Under the pieces are notes generated by a model. The model was not told the origin of the DNA and did not search any database. It was given only the letters and a program-made list of their open reading frames with translations. A program made the position numbers and the translations under genes. From WYZ-LMO11 sp964617245 (GTDB lineage Archaea; Thermoproteota; Methanomethylicia; Methanomethylicales; Methanomethylicaceae): a stretch of 31,400 bases of DNA. Shown here piece after piece: positions 8,052 to 16,025 of the stretch (position 1 is the first letter of the stretch; every line of letters starts with the position of its first letter). The stretch is from the NCBI GenBank assembly GCA_964617245.1, contig CAZTWF010000083.1:1-31400 (forward strand), written 5' to 3'.

Positions 8052-8921
8052 ATGATGAAAGTTTCACTTGAAAAAAAGAAAAAAATTGTAGATAGATTAG
8101 TTTCTTTACTTCAAAACTATCCTACATTTGTAATTGCTGATTTATATAAACTAAAAGCAAAACATATACAAACCATTAGAAAGAATTATAGAGGAAAATT
8201 AGAAATAATTGTAGCCAAGAATACATTACTAAGAAAAGCATTAGAAAGATTACCTCAATTCTCTAAACACATAGATGAAATATCTAAATATCTTAAGGGA
8301 CAAAATTTATTAATCTTCTCTAATTTAGATCCATTTTCTTTATTTCTAATGTTTGAAAAAAACAAAATTCCATCTGAAGCATCTCCTAATGATATAGCTA
8401 CTGATGATATTATAATACCTGCAGGAAATACAGGTCTTCAACCAGGGCCAATTCTAAGTAAATTTGGAGCTCTAAAAATACCAACAAAAATACAAGATGG
8501 TAGTATTTGGATTGCAAAAGATGTTATTGTTGCAAAAAAAGGAGAAATAATTTCTAATGAATTAGCAGAAATATTAAACAAACTTGGTCTTAAGCCAATA
8601 ATGATTGGTATTAAAATTAAAATGGCATATGATGGAGATGTTATTCCAGGTGATGCTCTGGCTATTGATCTGGAACAATATAAGAAAGAAATTATAACAG
8701 CAATACAATATGCAATTAATCTATCAGTTAATGTAGTATTTCCAGTAAAAGAAACTATTCCAATTATATTATCAAAAGCATATATTAATGCAAAGACTAT
8801 TGCAACAAAAATTATTGCTCCAATTCCTGATGTTATAAGAGAAATTCTACCCTTGGCAGTAATTCAAAGCAAAAAGTTATCAGATGAATTATCTAAAAAA
8901 TATCCAGAAATTTTTTCATGA
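8052..8921 (+). CDS. rpl10: Large-subunit ribosomal protein L10 (P0), short form
   Basis: L10/P0 anchors the stalk on 23S rRNA and carries the L12 dimers on a C-terminal spine. The rRNA-binding domain (about residues 1-110, with FVIADLYKLKAKHIQTIRK and VAKNTLLRKAL), the archaeal insertion domain (NTGLQPGPILSKFGALKIPTK) and the spine helices are present. The protein stops at residue 289, right after the spine (ELSKKYPEIFS). Archaeal L10 proteins are usually some 40-60 residues longer, ending in an acidic tail like that of L12. That tail is absent here, and the following DNA is promoter and rpl12. The start could also be the second ATG, one codon on. Confidence 0.93.
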   Translation: MMKVSLEKKKKIVDRLVSLLQNYPTFVIADLYKLKAKHIQTIRKNYRGKLEIIVAKNTLLRKALERLPQFSKHIDEISKYLKGQNLLIFSNLDPFSLFLMFEKNKIPSEASPNDIATDDIIIPAGNTGLQPGPILSKFGALKIPTKIQDGSIWIAKDVIVAKKGEIISNELAEILNKLGLKPIMIGIKIKMAYDGDVIPGDALAIDLEQYKKEIITAIQYAINLSVNVVFPVKETIPIILSKAYINAKTIATKIIAPIPDVIREILPLAVIQSKKLSDELSKKYPEIFS

Positions 8922-8929
8922 TAGCAAAG

Positions 8930-8946
8930 GATTTAAGTATATTTTT
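8930..8946 (+). promoter_or_regulatory. TATA-box promoter for rpl12
   Basis: GATTTAAGTATATTTTT, preceded by AGCAAAG, sits between rpl10 and rpl12. A start about 26 nt downstream falls near 8962-8966, leaving a leader with GGGGGTGA. Separate transcription would raise L12 above the other stalk genes, which fits its several copies per ribosome. Confidence 0.45.
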
Positions 8947-8965
8947 CTTCCTATAAAATGCTTTA

Positions 8966-9283
8966 TTGGGGGTGATTAAAATCGAGTATATTTATGCAAG
9001 CCTCCTCCTCCATAGTGCAAAACAGCCTATAAATGAAGAAAATCTAACTAAAGTATTATCAGCATCTGGTATATATGTAGATAAAACTAGAGTAAAAGCA
9101 ATTGTTGCTGCATTAAGTGAGATAAATATTGATGAAGTGATAAAATCTGCTGTAGCAATGCCAGTAATAAGTACCCCAGCTCAGCCTCAACCAGTAGAAG
9201 AAAAGAAAGAAGAAAAGAAAGAAGAGGAGGAGAAGAAGAAAGAGGAAGAAAGTGTAGAGGGATTAAGTGCTTTATTTGGCTAA
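8966..9283 (+). CDS. rpl12: Large-subunit ribosomal protein L12 (P1); unusual start
   Basis: L12 forms dimers on the L10 spine and recruits elongation factors with its acidic tail. After the first few codons the sequence is typical: EYIYASLLLHSAKQPINEEN (dimerisation domain), a Pro/Ala hinge, a Lys/Glu-rich tail and the factor-binding end GLSALFG. Archaeal L12 nearly always starts MEYIYA. Here the codon before GAG-TAT-ATT-TAT is ATC (8981), not ATG, yet GGGGGTGA lies exactly five bases before it. The only ordinary start codons in frame are TTG at 8966 and GTG at 8972, both overlapping that ribosome-binding site. I give the outer limit; the true start may be ATC at 8981. Confidence 0.9.
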   Translation: MGVIKIEYIYASLLLHSAKQPINEENLTKVLSASGIYVDKTRVKAIVAALSEINIDEVIKSAVAMPVISTPAQPQPVEEKKEEKKEEEEKKKEEESVEGLSALFG

Positions 9284-9302
9284 TCTCTTCTTTTTACTCC
9301 TA
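9284..9302 (+). terminator. Pyrimidine-rich putative terminator after rpl12
   Basis: TCTCTTCTTTTTACTCCTA follows the rpl12 stop directly. Archaeal polymerase often stops at T-rich tracts without a hairpin. It may reduce read-through into alaS, which begins 31 bases after rpl12. Confidence 0.35.
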
Positions 9303-9314
9303 TTCTACTAAGAG

Positions 9315-12041
9315 ATGATCGACTTGATAAATGAAGAAGTATATAGATTAAATTTCTTTTTAGATAATGGATTTGTAAGAAAAGAATGTAAGTCTTGTAA
9401 AAGACATTTTTGGACTCTTGATCCAGATAAGGAATTATGTGGCGATTCTCCTTGTGTTCCTTATTATTTTATAAAAAATCCTCCTACAAGAAGAGTATTT
9501 AGTATAAATGAAATGCGTGAAGAATTTTTATCATTTTTTGAGAAGAAAAATCATAAACGTATTAAACGTTATCCTGTTATTGCAAGATGGAGAGATGATA
9601 TTTTCTTTACAATTGCATCAATAGCATGTTTTCAACCTCATGTTACAAATGGTGAAGTTCCTCCACCTTATAATCCTCTTGTAATATCACAACCATGTAT
9701 TAGAACTACTGATATTGCTAATGTAGGAAAAACTGGTGGTAGACATTTAACAATATTTGAAATGATGGCTCATCATGCTTTTTCTTCAAAAGAAGAAGAA
9801 ATATATTGGAAGGAAGAAACTGTAGCATATCATCATGAATTTTTAACAAAACAACTTGGAATTCCTGATTATGAAATAACATATATTGAACATTGGTGGG
9901 AAGGAGGTGGTAATGCAGGTCCTGATCTTGAAGGAATTGTTAGAGGCTTAGAATTATCAACACTTGTATTTATGGAATATAGAAAAGTTGGAAATACCTA
10001 TGAAAAACTACCATTACGTATTGTAGATACTGGATATGGTTTGGAAAGATTTACATGGATTTCTAAAGGATCACCTACAGCTTTTGAAGCTATTTATGGA
10101 GAGCTTTTTGATAAATTCTTAAGAAAATTTAATTTAGAAAAACCTGATGAAAAAATAATGTATGAAGTAATGAAATTTTCAGGAATGGTTGATGTTGCAG
10201 ATAGTAATTCTTTAATGGAGTATAAATTAAAAGTTTCAAAATCCTTAGGAATGGATGTAGAATCTCTTGAGAGGCTTATTAGACCTATTGAAACTGTAAT
10301 GGCTATATTAGATCATACTAAAACTATTATTTTTATGTTAGGAGATGGTCTTGTTCCTTCTAATGTTCAAGCTGGATATTTTGGTAGATTTTTCATAAGA
10401 AGAGTTAAAAGATTAATGGATATATTAAAAGTTTCCATACCTATTTCTGAGTTATTATATATGCAATTACTTTATTGGAAGGATCAATTTCCTGAACTCA
10501 TGGAAAAATCAGATTATATACTTAATGTAGCAGAATTGGAAATCTCACGTTATGAAAAGGCAATAGAACAAGGTAAAAGTTTGATAAGTAGATTAATTAA
10601 AAATGAAGAAATTCAAAAGAAAGCTTCTATTCCTACTGAAATATTACTAAAATTATATGATTCTCATGGATTGCCTCCTGAAATGGTTAAAGAATTTGCA
10701 GAATCATATGGTATAAAAGTTGAAATCCCAGAGACATTTGATACTATGATTTCAGCTTTACATTCTTCTACATTTTCAAAAAAAGAAGAAGATATGTTAC
10801 AAGATATTCCATCTGATTTACCACCAACAGAACTTATATTTTATTCAGATCCAAAGGCAAAATCTATAAAAGCTAAGGTATTATATTCTGATAAGAATAG
10901 AGTTGTACTTGATAGAACAATATTCTATCCAGAAGGTGGAGGACAATTAAGTGATATAGGTGTAATAATTGATAATGGAAAAGAAGTAAAAGTATTAAAT
11001 GTTAAGAAATCACATGGAATTGTTGTACATTTTGTTGATAAGCCTATAGAAATTGGTAAAGAAGTAGAATGTTTTATAGATTGGGAAAGAAGAAAAATAT
11101 TATCAAAACATCATTCTGCAACTCATATTCTTATAGGAGCAGCAAGAAGAGTTTTAGGAGATCATGTATGGCAACATGGTGCACAAAAAGATATTGATAA
11201 AAGTAGACTAGATATTACTCATTTTGAAAGAATTAGTGAGAAACAATTAAGAGAAATTGAAAATCTTGCAAATAAAATAATTCAAGAATGTAGACCAATA
11301 AGAGTATACTTTGAAGATAGAAATATAGCAGAACAAAGATTTGGCATTCGTATTTATCAAGGAGGAGTAGTACATGGTCAAAAAATACGTATAGTCGAAA
11401 TAGAAGATTGGGATGTTGAAGCATGTGGAGGTACTCATTGTTCAAATACTGGTGAAATTGGCTTAATTAAAATAATAAAAACAGAAAGAATTCAAGATGG
11501 TGTAGAAAGATTAGAATTTATTGCAGGAGAACAAGCTATAAGATATATTCAATCACAAGAAGACTTATTATATGAATTATCAGAAATTTTGAATACACCA
11601 ATTGAGCATATAAGAAAAACTACTACTAATTTAGTAGAGGAATTATCTAAATCAAGAAAATTAATAGATTCTCTTAGAGAAAAAATTGCAGAATTACTTT
11701 ATTCAAATCTTAAACCAGTAATTATAAATGAATTTCAATTATATTATGGAATATTTGATCTTTCTTATGAGGAATTACTTAAATTAGCCTCATTTATAAT
11801 AAAAAAAGATAATATGAGTATTGCTCTATTTATTTCAAAAATAGATGGAACAGTAATATCAATGATTGGAAGTGAGGCTATAAAGAAAGGAATTAATGCA
11901 GGAAAAATAGTAAATAATTTTGTATCCATATTCGGTGGTAAAGGAGGAGGTAAGCAAGATATAGGTCAAGGAAAAATTCCATTATCTAAAATTCAAGAAA
12001 TAGACTTTCATAAAATAAAAATTCAGTCAATAATATGGTGA
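9315..12041 (+). CDS. alaS: Alanyl-tRNA synthetase
   Basis: AlaRS charges tRNA-Ala and clears mischarged Ser and Gly. The 908-residue protein has the archaeal layout: an N-terminal four-Cys segment (Cys25, Cys28, Cys42, Cys47), a class II catalytic domain to about residue 470, a beta-barrel plus editing domain with HHSATH (599-604) and CGGTHC (704-709), and a C-terminal domain. All editing metal ligands are present. The ATG at 9315 has no clear ribosome-binding site; a TTG three codons later is possible. The leuS start follows four bases after the stop, with GGTGAT at the join, so the two synthetase genes are probably co-transcribed. Confidence 0.95.
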   Translation: MIDLINEEVYRLNFFLDNGFVRKECKSCKRHFWTLDPDKELCGDSPCVPYYFIKNPPTRRVFSINEMREEFLSFFEKKNHKRIKRYPVIARWRDDIFFTIASIACFQPHVTNGEVPPPYNPLVISQPCIRTTDIANVGKTGGRHLTIFEMMAHHAFSSKEEEIYWKEETVAYHHEFLTKQLGIPDYEITYIEHWWEGGGNAGPDLEGIVRGLELSTLVFMEYRKVGNTYEKLPLRIVDTGYGLERFTWISKGSPTAFEAIYGELFDKFLRKFNLEKPDEKIMYEVMKFSGMVDVADSNSLMEYKLKVSKSLGMDVESLERLIRPIETVMAILDHTKTIIFMLGDGLVPSNVQAGYFGRFFIRRVKRLMDILKVSIPISELLYMQLLYWKDQFPELMEKSDYILNVAELEISRYEKAIEQGKSLISRLIKNEEIQKKASIPTEILLKLYDSHGLPPEMVKEFAESYGIKVEIPETFDTMISALHSSTFSKKEEDMLQDIPSDLPPTELIFYSDPKAKSIKAKVLYSDKNRVVLDRTIFYPEGGGQLSDIGVIIDNGKEVKVLNVKKSHGIVVHFVDKPIEIGKEVECFIDWERRKILSKHHSATHILIGAARRVLGDHVWQHGAQKDIDKSRLDITHFERISEKQLREIENLANKIIQECRPIRVYFEDRNIAEQRFGIRIYQGGVVHGQKIRIVEIEDWDVEACGGTHCSNTGEIGLIKIIKTERIQDGVERLEFIAGEQAIRYIQSQEDLLYELSEILNTPIEHIRKTTTNLVEELSKSRKLIDSLREKIAELLYSNLKPVIINEFQLYYGIFDLSYEELLKLASFIIKKDNMSIALFISKIDGTVISMIGSEAIKKGINAGKIVNNFVSIFGGKGGGKQDIGQGKIPLSKIQEIDFHKIKIQSIIW

Positions 12042-12045
12042 TAAA

Positions 12046-14886
12046 ATGAATTGGAGAGAAATTGAAGAAAAATGGCAAAGAAAATGGTTTGAATATAAAA
12101 TTTTTGAATCTAATCCTGATCCACTTCGTCCAAAATTCTTCATAACTGTAGCATATCCTTATCCCAATATGCCTCAACATATAGGTCATGCTAGAACATA
12201 TTCACTAACTGATGCTTATGCTAGATATAAAAGAATGAGAGGATATAATGTATTATTTCCAATGGGTTTTCATTATACTGGCACTCCTATTCTTGCTCAA
12301 AGTAAAAGAATACAAGCAAATGATAAAGAATTAATTGAACAATTTAAAAGCTTAGGTGTAGATGAAGAAACAATAAAGACATTTGTTTCACCATTAAATA
12401 TTGCTAAGTATTTTCATAGAGATTTAAAATTAGGAATGCAAGAAATGGGTTATTCTATTGATTGGAGAAGAGAATTTACTACTATTGATCCTTCATATAA
12501 TAAATTCATAGAATGGCAATTTTATAAATTAAAGGAGAAAGGTTATATAACAAGAGGCTCACATCCAGTTGGTTGGTGTCCTTCTTGTAGAAATCCTGTT
12601 GGTCAGCATGATACAAAAGGTGATTTAGAACCAGAAATAGGTGAATTTACTGCTATTAAATTTATATTCAATGATACTTATCTTCCTACTGCTACTTTAA
12701 GACCTGAGACAATTTTTGGTGTTACAAATATATGGATAAATCCAAAAGCAGAATATTTAGAAGTTTTATTGAATAATGAAAAAATGATAATAAGTGAAAA
12801 CGCATTTGAAAAATTGAAATATCAATTTACTAATTTAGAATTAATTAAGAGAATTAAAGGAAGTGAATTAATTGGTAAATATGTAATTAATCCAATAAAT
12901 GGAAATAAAGTTCCTATTTTACCTGCAGATTTTGTAGATCCTGATAATGCTACAGGGGTTGTTATGTCTGTTCCAGCTCATGCTCCATATGATATGCTTG
13001 CAATATTAGATTTAAAAAAAGATCCAAAAGGAGTAAGTAATGAAATATTATCATCAATTGATCCTATTCCCATAATAGAGACTCCTAATATATCTACTAT
13101 ACCAACAATAGAAATTATTGAAAAATTTGGAATAAAAGATCAATATGATCCAAAAGCAGAAGAAGCAACAAAAGAGTTGTATATGAAGGAATTTCATTTT
13201 GGTAAAATGCTTTCTAATACTGATAAGTATTCAGGAATGCCAGTTAGTAGGGCTAGAGATGAAGTTAAGAAAGATCTTATAGACTCTAATAAGGCTTTTA
13301 AACTTTATGAAATTATAAATGGTCCAATATATTGTAGATGTGGTTCTAAAATAATTGTTAATGTACTTAGTGATCAATGGTTTATAAATTATGGTAATCT
13401 TGAATGGAAAAAAATTACAAAAGAACACTTAAATAATATGAATATAATTCCTAATGAATTAAAGAAGGAATTTGAAAATGTAATAGATTGGTTAAAAGAA
13501 AAAGCTTGTGCTAGAAGAGCTGGACTTGGTACTCCTCTTCCTTGGGATAAAGAATGGATTATAGAGAGTTTATCTGATTCAACAATTTATATGGCATATT
13601 ATACAATTGCAAGAATTATAAATGAAGAAAAAATAGATCCTTCTCTTTTAACACCTCAAGTTTTTGATTATATATTTCTTGGAGAGGAATTTCCTTCATC
13701 TACAGGAATAAAAAAAGAAATTTTAGAAGCAATGAGAAAGGAATTTTTATATTATTATCCATTGGATAGTCGTCATTCTGGAAGAGATCTTGTACCTAAT
13801 CATTTAACCTTCTTTATTTTCAATCATGTGGCTATATTTCCAAAAGAACTATGGCCAAAACAAATAGTAGTTAATGGAAGTGTATTAATGGAAGGCAAAA
13901 AAATGTCAAAGTCCTTAGGAAATATTATACCATTAAGAAAAGCAATAAGAACTTATAGTGCTGATATAATAAGAGTCTCTATTCTTTCTACTTCTGAATT
14001 ACTTCAAGATGCTGATTTTAGTTCCTCATTAGCAGAAAATATAAAATCAAGACTTGAAGAATTTTATGAATTTGCATTAAAATATGCAAATGCTCCTTCA
14101 CTTAATAGAGAAATTTTAGATGATATAGATAAATGGATTTTAAGTAGAACTCAAAGAATTATAGAACAAGTAACAAATTCTATGGAAGCTTTACGTGTAA
14201 GAGAAGCCATACAAAATATACTTTATATCTTTCCACAAGAAATAAATTGGTATATAAAACGTAAAAATAATAATCCTCAAGAAAGTGTTATGAAATATAT
14301 AATGGAAGTTTTAATTAAATTATTAACACCATTTGCTCCTCATTTATGTGAGGAATTATGGGAAAAATATGGAAATAATAATTTTATATCCATAGAAAAA
14401 TGGCCAGAAATAGATGAATCTCTTATAAATCCAAAAATAGAAATATCTGAAGAATATTTAAGAAATGTAATAAATGATACATCTGAAATAATAAAGATTA
14501 CTGGAATAAAGCCATCAAAAATATATTATTGTGTAGCTCCAAAATGGAAATGGGATGTTTATTTAAAAGTTATTCAATTAATTGAAGAAGGAATCGATCC
14601 TAAATTGATAATAAGAGAAATTATGAAAGATAAAGAAATAAGAGCAAAGGGAGAAGTAGTAGTTAAATTCATAAGCTCCATATTACCATCAATAATTTCA
14701 ATACCAAGGGATTATAAAAAGAGAATACTTAGTATTGGTATTATAAATGAAACTGAAATTCTAAAAACTGATTTTATATCACATTACTTTAATGCTCAAG
14801 TATATGTTGGAGAAATATTTGAAGAAGTTCCAAAGAAGAAAATAGAGCAAGCTATTCCTATGAGACCTGCTATATACATAGTATAA
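12046..14886 (+). CDS. leuS: Leucyl-tRNA synthetase (archaeal type)
   Basis: This class I synthetase charges tRNA-Leu. In 946 residues it shows HIGH (45-48), a zinc-type CPSC segment with GQHD, the CP1 editing domain with TLRPETIFGVTNIW and GVVMSVPAHAPYD, KMSKS (619-623), an anticodon-binding helical domain and an archaeal C-terminal extension. The editing domain follows the catalytic insertion in the order seen in archaeal/eukaryotic LeuRS. GGTGAT lies three bases before the ATG. It directly follows alaS. Confidence 0.95.
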   Translation: MNWREIEEKWQRKWFEYKIFESNPDPLRPKFFITVAYPYPNMPQHIGHARTYSLTDAYARYKRMRGYNVLFPMGFHYTGTPILAQSKRIQANDKELIEQFKSLGVDEETIKTFVSPLNIAKYFHRDLKLGMQEMGYSIDWRREFTTIDPSYNKFIEWQFYKLKEKGYITRGSHPVGWCPSCRNPVGQHDTKGDLEPEIGEFTAIKFIFNDTYLPTATLRPETIFGVTNIWINPKAEYLEVLLNNEKMIISENAFEKLKYQFTNLELIKRIKGSELIGKYVINPINGNKVPILPADFVDPDNATGVVMSVPAHAPYDMLAILDLKKDPKGVSNEILSSIDPIPIIETPNISTIPTIEIIEKFGIKDQYDPKAEEATKELYMKEFHFGKMLSNTDKYSGMPVSRARDEVKKDLIDSNKAFKLYEIINGPIYCRCGSKIIVNVLSDQWFINYGNLEWKKITKEHLNNMNIIPNELKKEFENVIDWLKEKACARRAGLGTPLPWDKEWIIESLSDSTIYMAYYTIARIINEEKIDPSLLTPQVFDYIFLGEEFPSSTGIKKEILEAMRKEFLYYYPLDSRHSGRDLVPNHLTFFIFNHVAIFPKELWPKQIVVNGSVLMEGKKMSKSLGNIIPLRKAIRTYSADIIRVSILSTSELLQDADFSSSLAENIKSRLEEFYEFALKYANAPSLNREILDDIDKWILSRTQRIIEQVTNSMEALRVREAIQNILYIFPQEINWYIKRKNNNPQESVMKYIMEVLIKLLTPFAPHLCEELWEKYGNNNFISIEKWPEIDESLINPKIEISEEYLRNVINDTSEIIKITGIKPSKIYYCVAPKWKWDVYLKVIQLIEEGIDPKLIIREIMKDKEIRAKGEVVVKFISSILPSIISIPRDYKKRILSIGIINETEILKTDFISHYFNAQVYVGEIFEEVPKKKIEQAIPMRPAIYIV

Positions 14887-14918
14887 ATAAAAAATTAAGA
14901 TAAATATAAGATAAAACT

Positions 14919-15575
14919 ATGTATATTAATAAAGAAGCTATTCATGATCTAAGATATCTCTTAAATAGAGGATATAATAAAAATTCTGCAATAAAATTTA
15001 TTGGAGATAGATATCTACTTAATAAAGAACAGCGTCTTCTTCTTTATAGAGCTATTTTTTCTGAAACTACAGCTAATCTTCATAAATCAAAACTTGTTGA
15101 TTCTAGTGAAATTAAAGATAATATTTTACTAATAGATGGATTTAATGTAATTTTAACTATTTTTAGTGCTATAGAAGGAAAACCAATTTATCTTTGTGAT
15201 GATGGAATAATAAGAGATATTTCTGGAATACATGGTACTATTTCAAAAAGAAATATTGACAGACCATTAAAAATTATTATAGTAGAATTAAGTGAACTTA
15301 AACCAAAAGAAGTAATATTCTTTTTTGAGAAATCAATAAGTAAAAGTGGTAAAATAGCAAATAAAGTTCGTAATCTTTTAAAAGAAAATAAATTATATGG
15401 TGATGCAAAATTAGTACCTTCATCTGATTTCTATTTATCATTGTTAAAAGGAATAGTTGCTACAAGCGATTCTATAATAATAGAAAAAGCAGAAAAAATC
15501 TTTGATCTTGCTGGTTATATAATAAATAAGCTAGGTATAAAACCAATATGTCTAAATGGGCCCGCGGGGACTTGA
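14919..15575 (+). CDS. Conserved archaeal DUF434-type protein
   Basis: I recognise this as the archaeal DUF434/COG2454-type family, whose function is unknown. The 218-residue protein has an N-terminal helical part with ALQ/RLLLYRAIF-like helices (about 8-50) and a larger alpha/beta part starting with ILLIDGFNVILTI, then YLCDDGIIRDISGIHGT and IIIVELSELKPKEVIFFFEKSISKSG. The regular strand-helix pattern and Asp residues recall nuclease-like folds, but that is inference. The ATG has only a weak upstream site. The last 19 bases lie on the opposite strand of the tRNA-Val gene, so the final residues GPAGT are read from the complement of tRNA stem sequence. Confidence 0.75.
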   Translation: MYINKEAIHDLRYLLNRGYNKNSAIKFIGDRYLLNKEQRLLLYRAIFSETTANLHKSKLVDSSEIKDNILLIDGFNVILTIFSAIEGKPIYLCDDGIIRDISGIHGTISKRNIDRPLKIIIVELSELKPKEVIFFFEKSISKSGKIANKVRNLLKENKLYGDAKLVPSSDFYLSLLKGIVATSDSIIIEKAEKIFDLAGYIINKLGIKPICLNGPAGT

Positions 15576-15645
15576 ACCCCGGACCTCCGCCGTGTGAAGG
15601 CGGTTTTAGGCTTTTTGTGTCCTAACCATACTAGACTACGGGCCC
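15557..15645 (-). tRNA. tRNA-Val (CAC) with a 14-nt intron at position 25/26
   Basis: The minus strand folds as a full tRNA: acceptor GGGCCCG with CGGGCCC, D stem GTCT/GGAC, anticodon stem CCGCC/GGCGG around loop TTCACAC (anticodon CAC at 15594-15596), T arm CGGGG-TTCAAGT-CCCCG, and discriminator A at 15557. CCA is not encoded. Fourteen extra bases, ACAAAAAGCCTAAA (15605-15618), separate the D stem from base 26. Removing them gives a normal tRNA. They can form a bulge-helix-bulge with exon TAGG pairing to intron CCTA. The 3' end overlaps the convergent DUF434-type gene. Confidence 0.93.
15605..15618 (-). other. Non-canonical tRNA intron (14 nt)
   Basis: The intron is ACAAAAAGCCTAAA. In the precursor, exon TAGG (15621-15624) pairs with intron CCTA, leaving 3-nt bulges ACA and AAA on opposite strands. 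Cutting each bulge between its second and third base releases exactly these 14 nt and leaves A as base 26. The outer side is only a C-G closed AAAAA loop, so the motif is a relaxed bulge-helix-loop form. Confidence 0.7.
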
Positions 15646-15671
15646 AAATTCTAAGTGAAATATTATTTAGA

Positions 15672-15690
15672 CCTATAAATAAATATATTA
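15672..15690 (-). promoter_or_regulatory. TATA element for tRNA-Val
   Basis: On the minus strand AATATATTTATTTATAGG lies about 28-45 bases before the tRNA 5' end, which fits a transcript starting a few bases before the mature end. The 112-base gap from the tRNA to rpl40e holds nothing else I can support. Confidence 0.4.
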
Positions 15691-15757
15691 TCTTTTATTG
15701 GGAGTATTATAAAATATTTCATAGAATTATAAAATTATTTAAAATTTTAGAATACTA

Positions 15758-15919
15758 CTAGCGTCTTAATTCTCTTCTTTTTGGACGTAAATTCTTACTT
15801 CTACATCTTCTACATTTTTCAGCCTTTATTGAATTTCTTGCTCCACATTCTCTACAAATTTTAACATATAATAAATGTTGTTGAGCAATTCTTTGTTTTT
15901 CTGGATCTTGTATTGGCAT
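15758..15919 (-). CDS. rpl40e: Large-subunit ribosomal protein L40e
   Basis: L40e is a small zinc-binding 50S protein, which in eukaryotes is made as a ubiquitin fusion. This stand-alone archaeal form has 53 residues, beginning MPIQDPEKQRIAQQHLLYVK, with zinc ligands Cys22, Cys25, Cys36 and Cys39 and a basic C-terminus ending RRELRR. GGTG lies seven bases before the ATG. It lies between tRNA-Val and the Lrp-like regulator, all on the minus strand, and appears to have its own promoter. Confidence 0.94.
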   Translation of the reverse strand: MPIQDPEKQRIAQQHLLYVKICRECGARNSIKAEKCRRCRSKNLRPKRRELRR

Positions 15920-15950
15920 AGTCAACACCTATTTATCTACATCAATTTTT

Positions 15951-15965
15951 TCTATATTATAAATT
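15951..15965 (-). promoter_or_regulatory. TATA element for rpl40e
   Basis: Minus-strand AATTTATAATATAGA lies about 32-46 bases before the rpl40e ATG. A start about 26 bases downstream leaves a short leader that holds AGGTG. Confidence 0.45.
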
Positions 15966-16025
15966 TTTCTAGATTTTACTTTCTAAATCTTACACTTTAG
16001 AATATTAAAAAATTAGAAAATTAAT

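Noticed and set aside
8035..8060. TGATG repeats before rpl10, considered as a C/D-box RNA
   Set aside because: There is no D box at a suitable distance and the region is just the rpl1 stop and rpl10 start.
9180..9260. Purine-rich AAG/GAA repeats near the end of rpl12, looking like a simple-sequence repeat
   Set aside because: They code for the normal Lys/Glu-rich acidic tail of archaeal L12.
11233..11445. Short minus-strand frames within alaS
   Set aside because: They lie opposite the essential editing domain of AlaRS and have no initiation signals.
15646..15757. Gap between tRNA-Val and rpl40e, checked for a small RNA
   Set aside because: No C/D boxes, no stable stem and no small open frame with a ribosome-binding site; it holds only the tRNA promoter.
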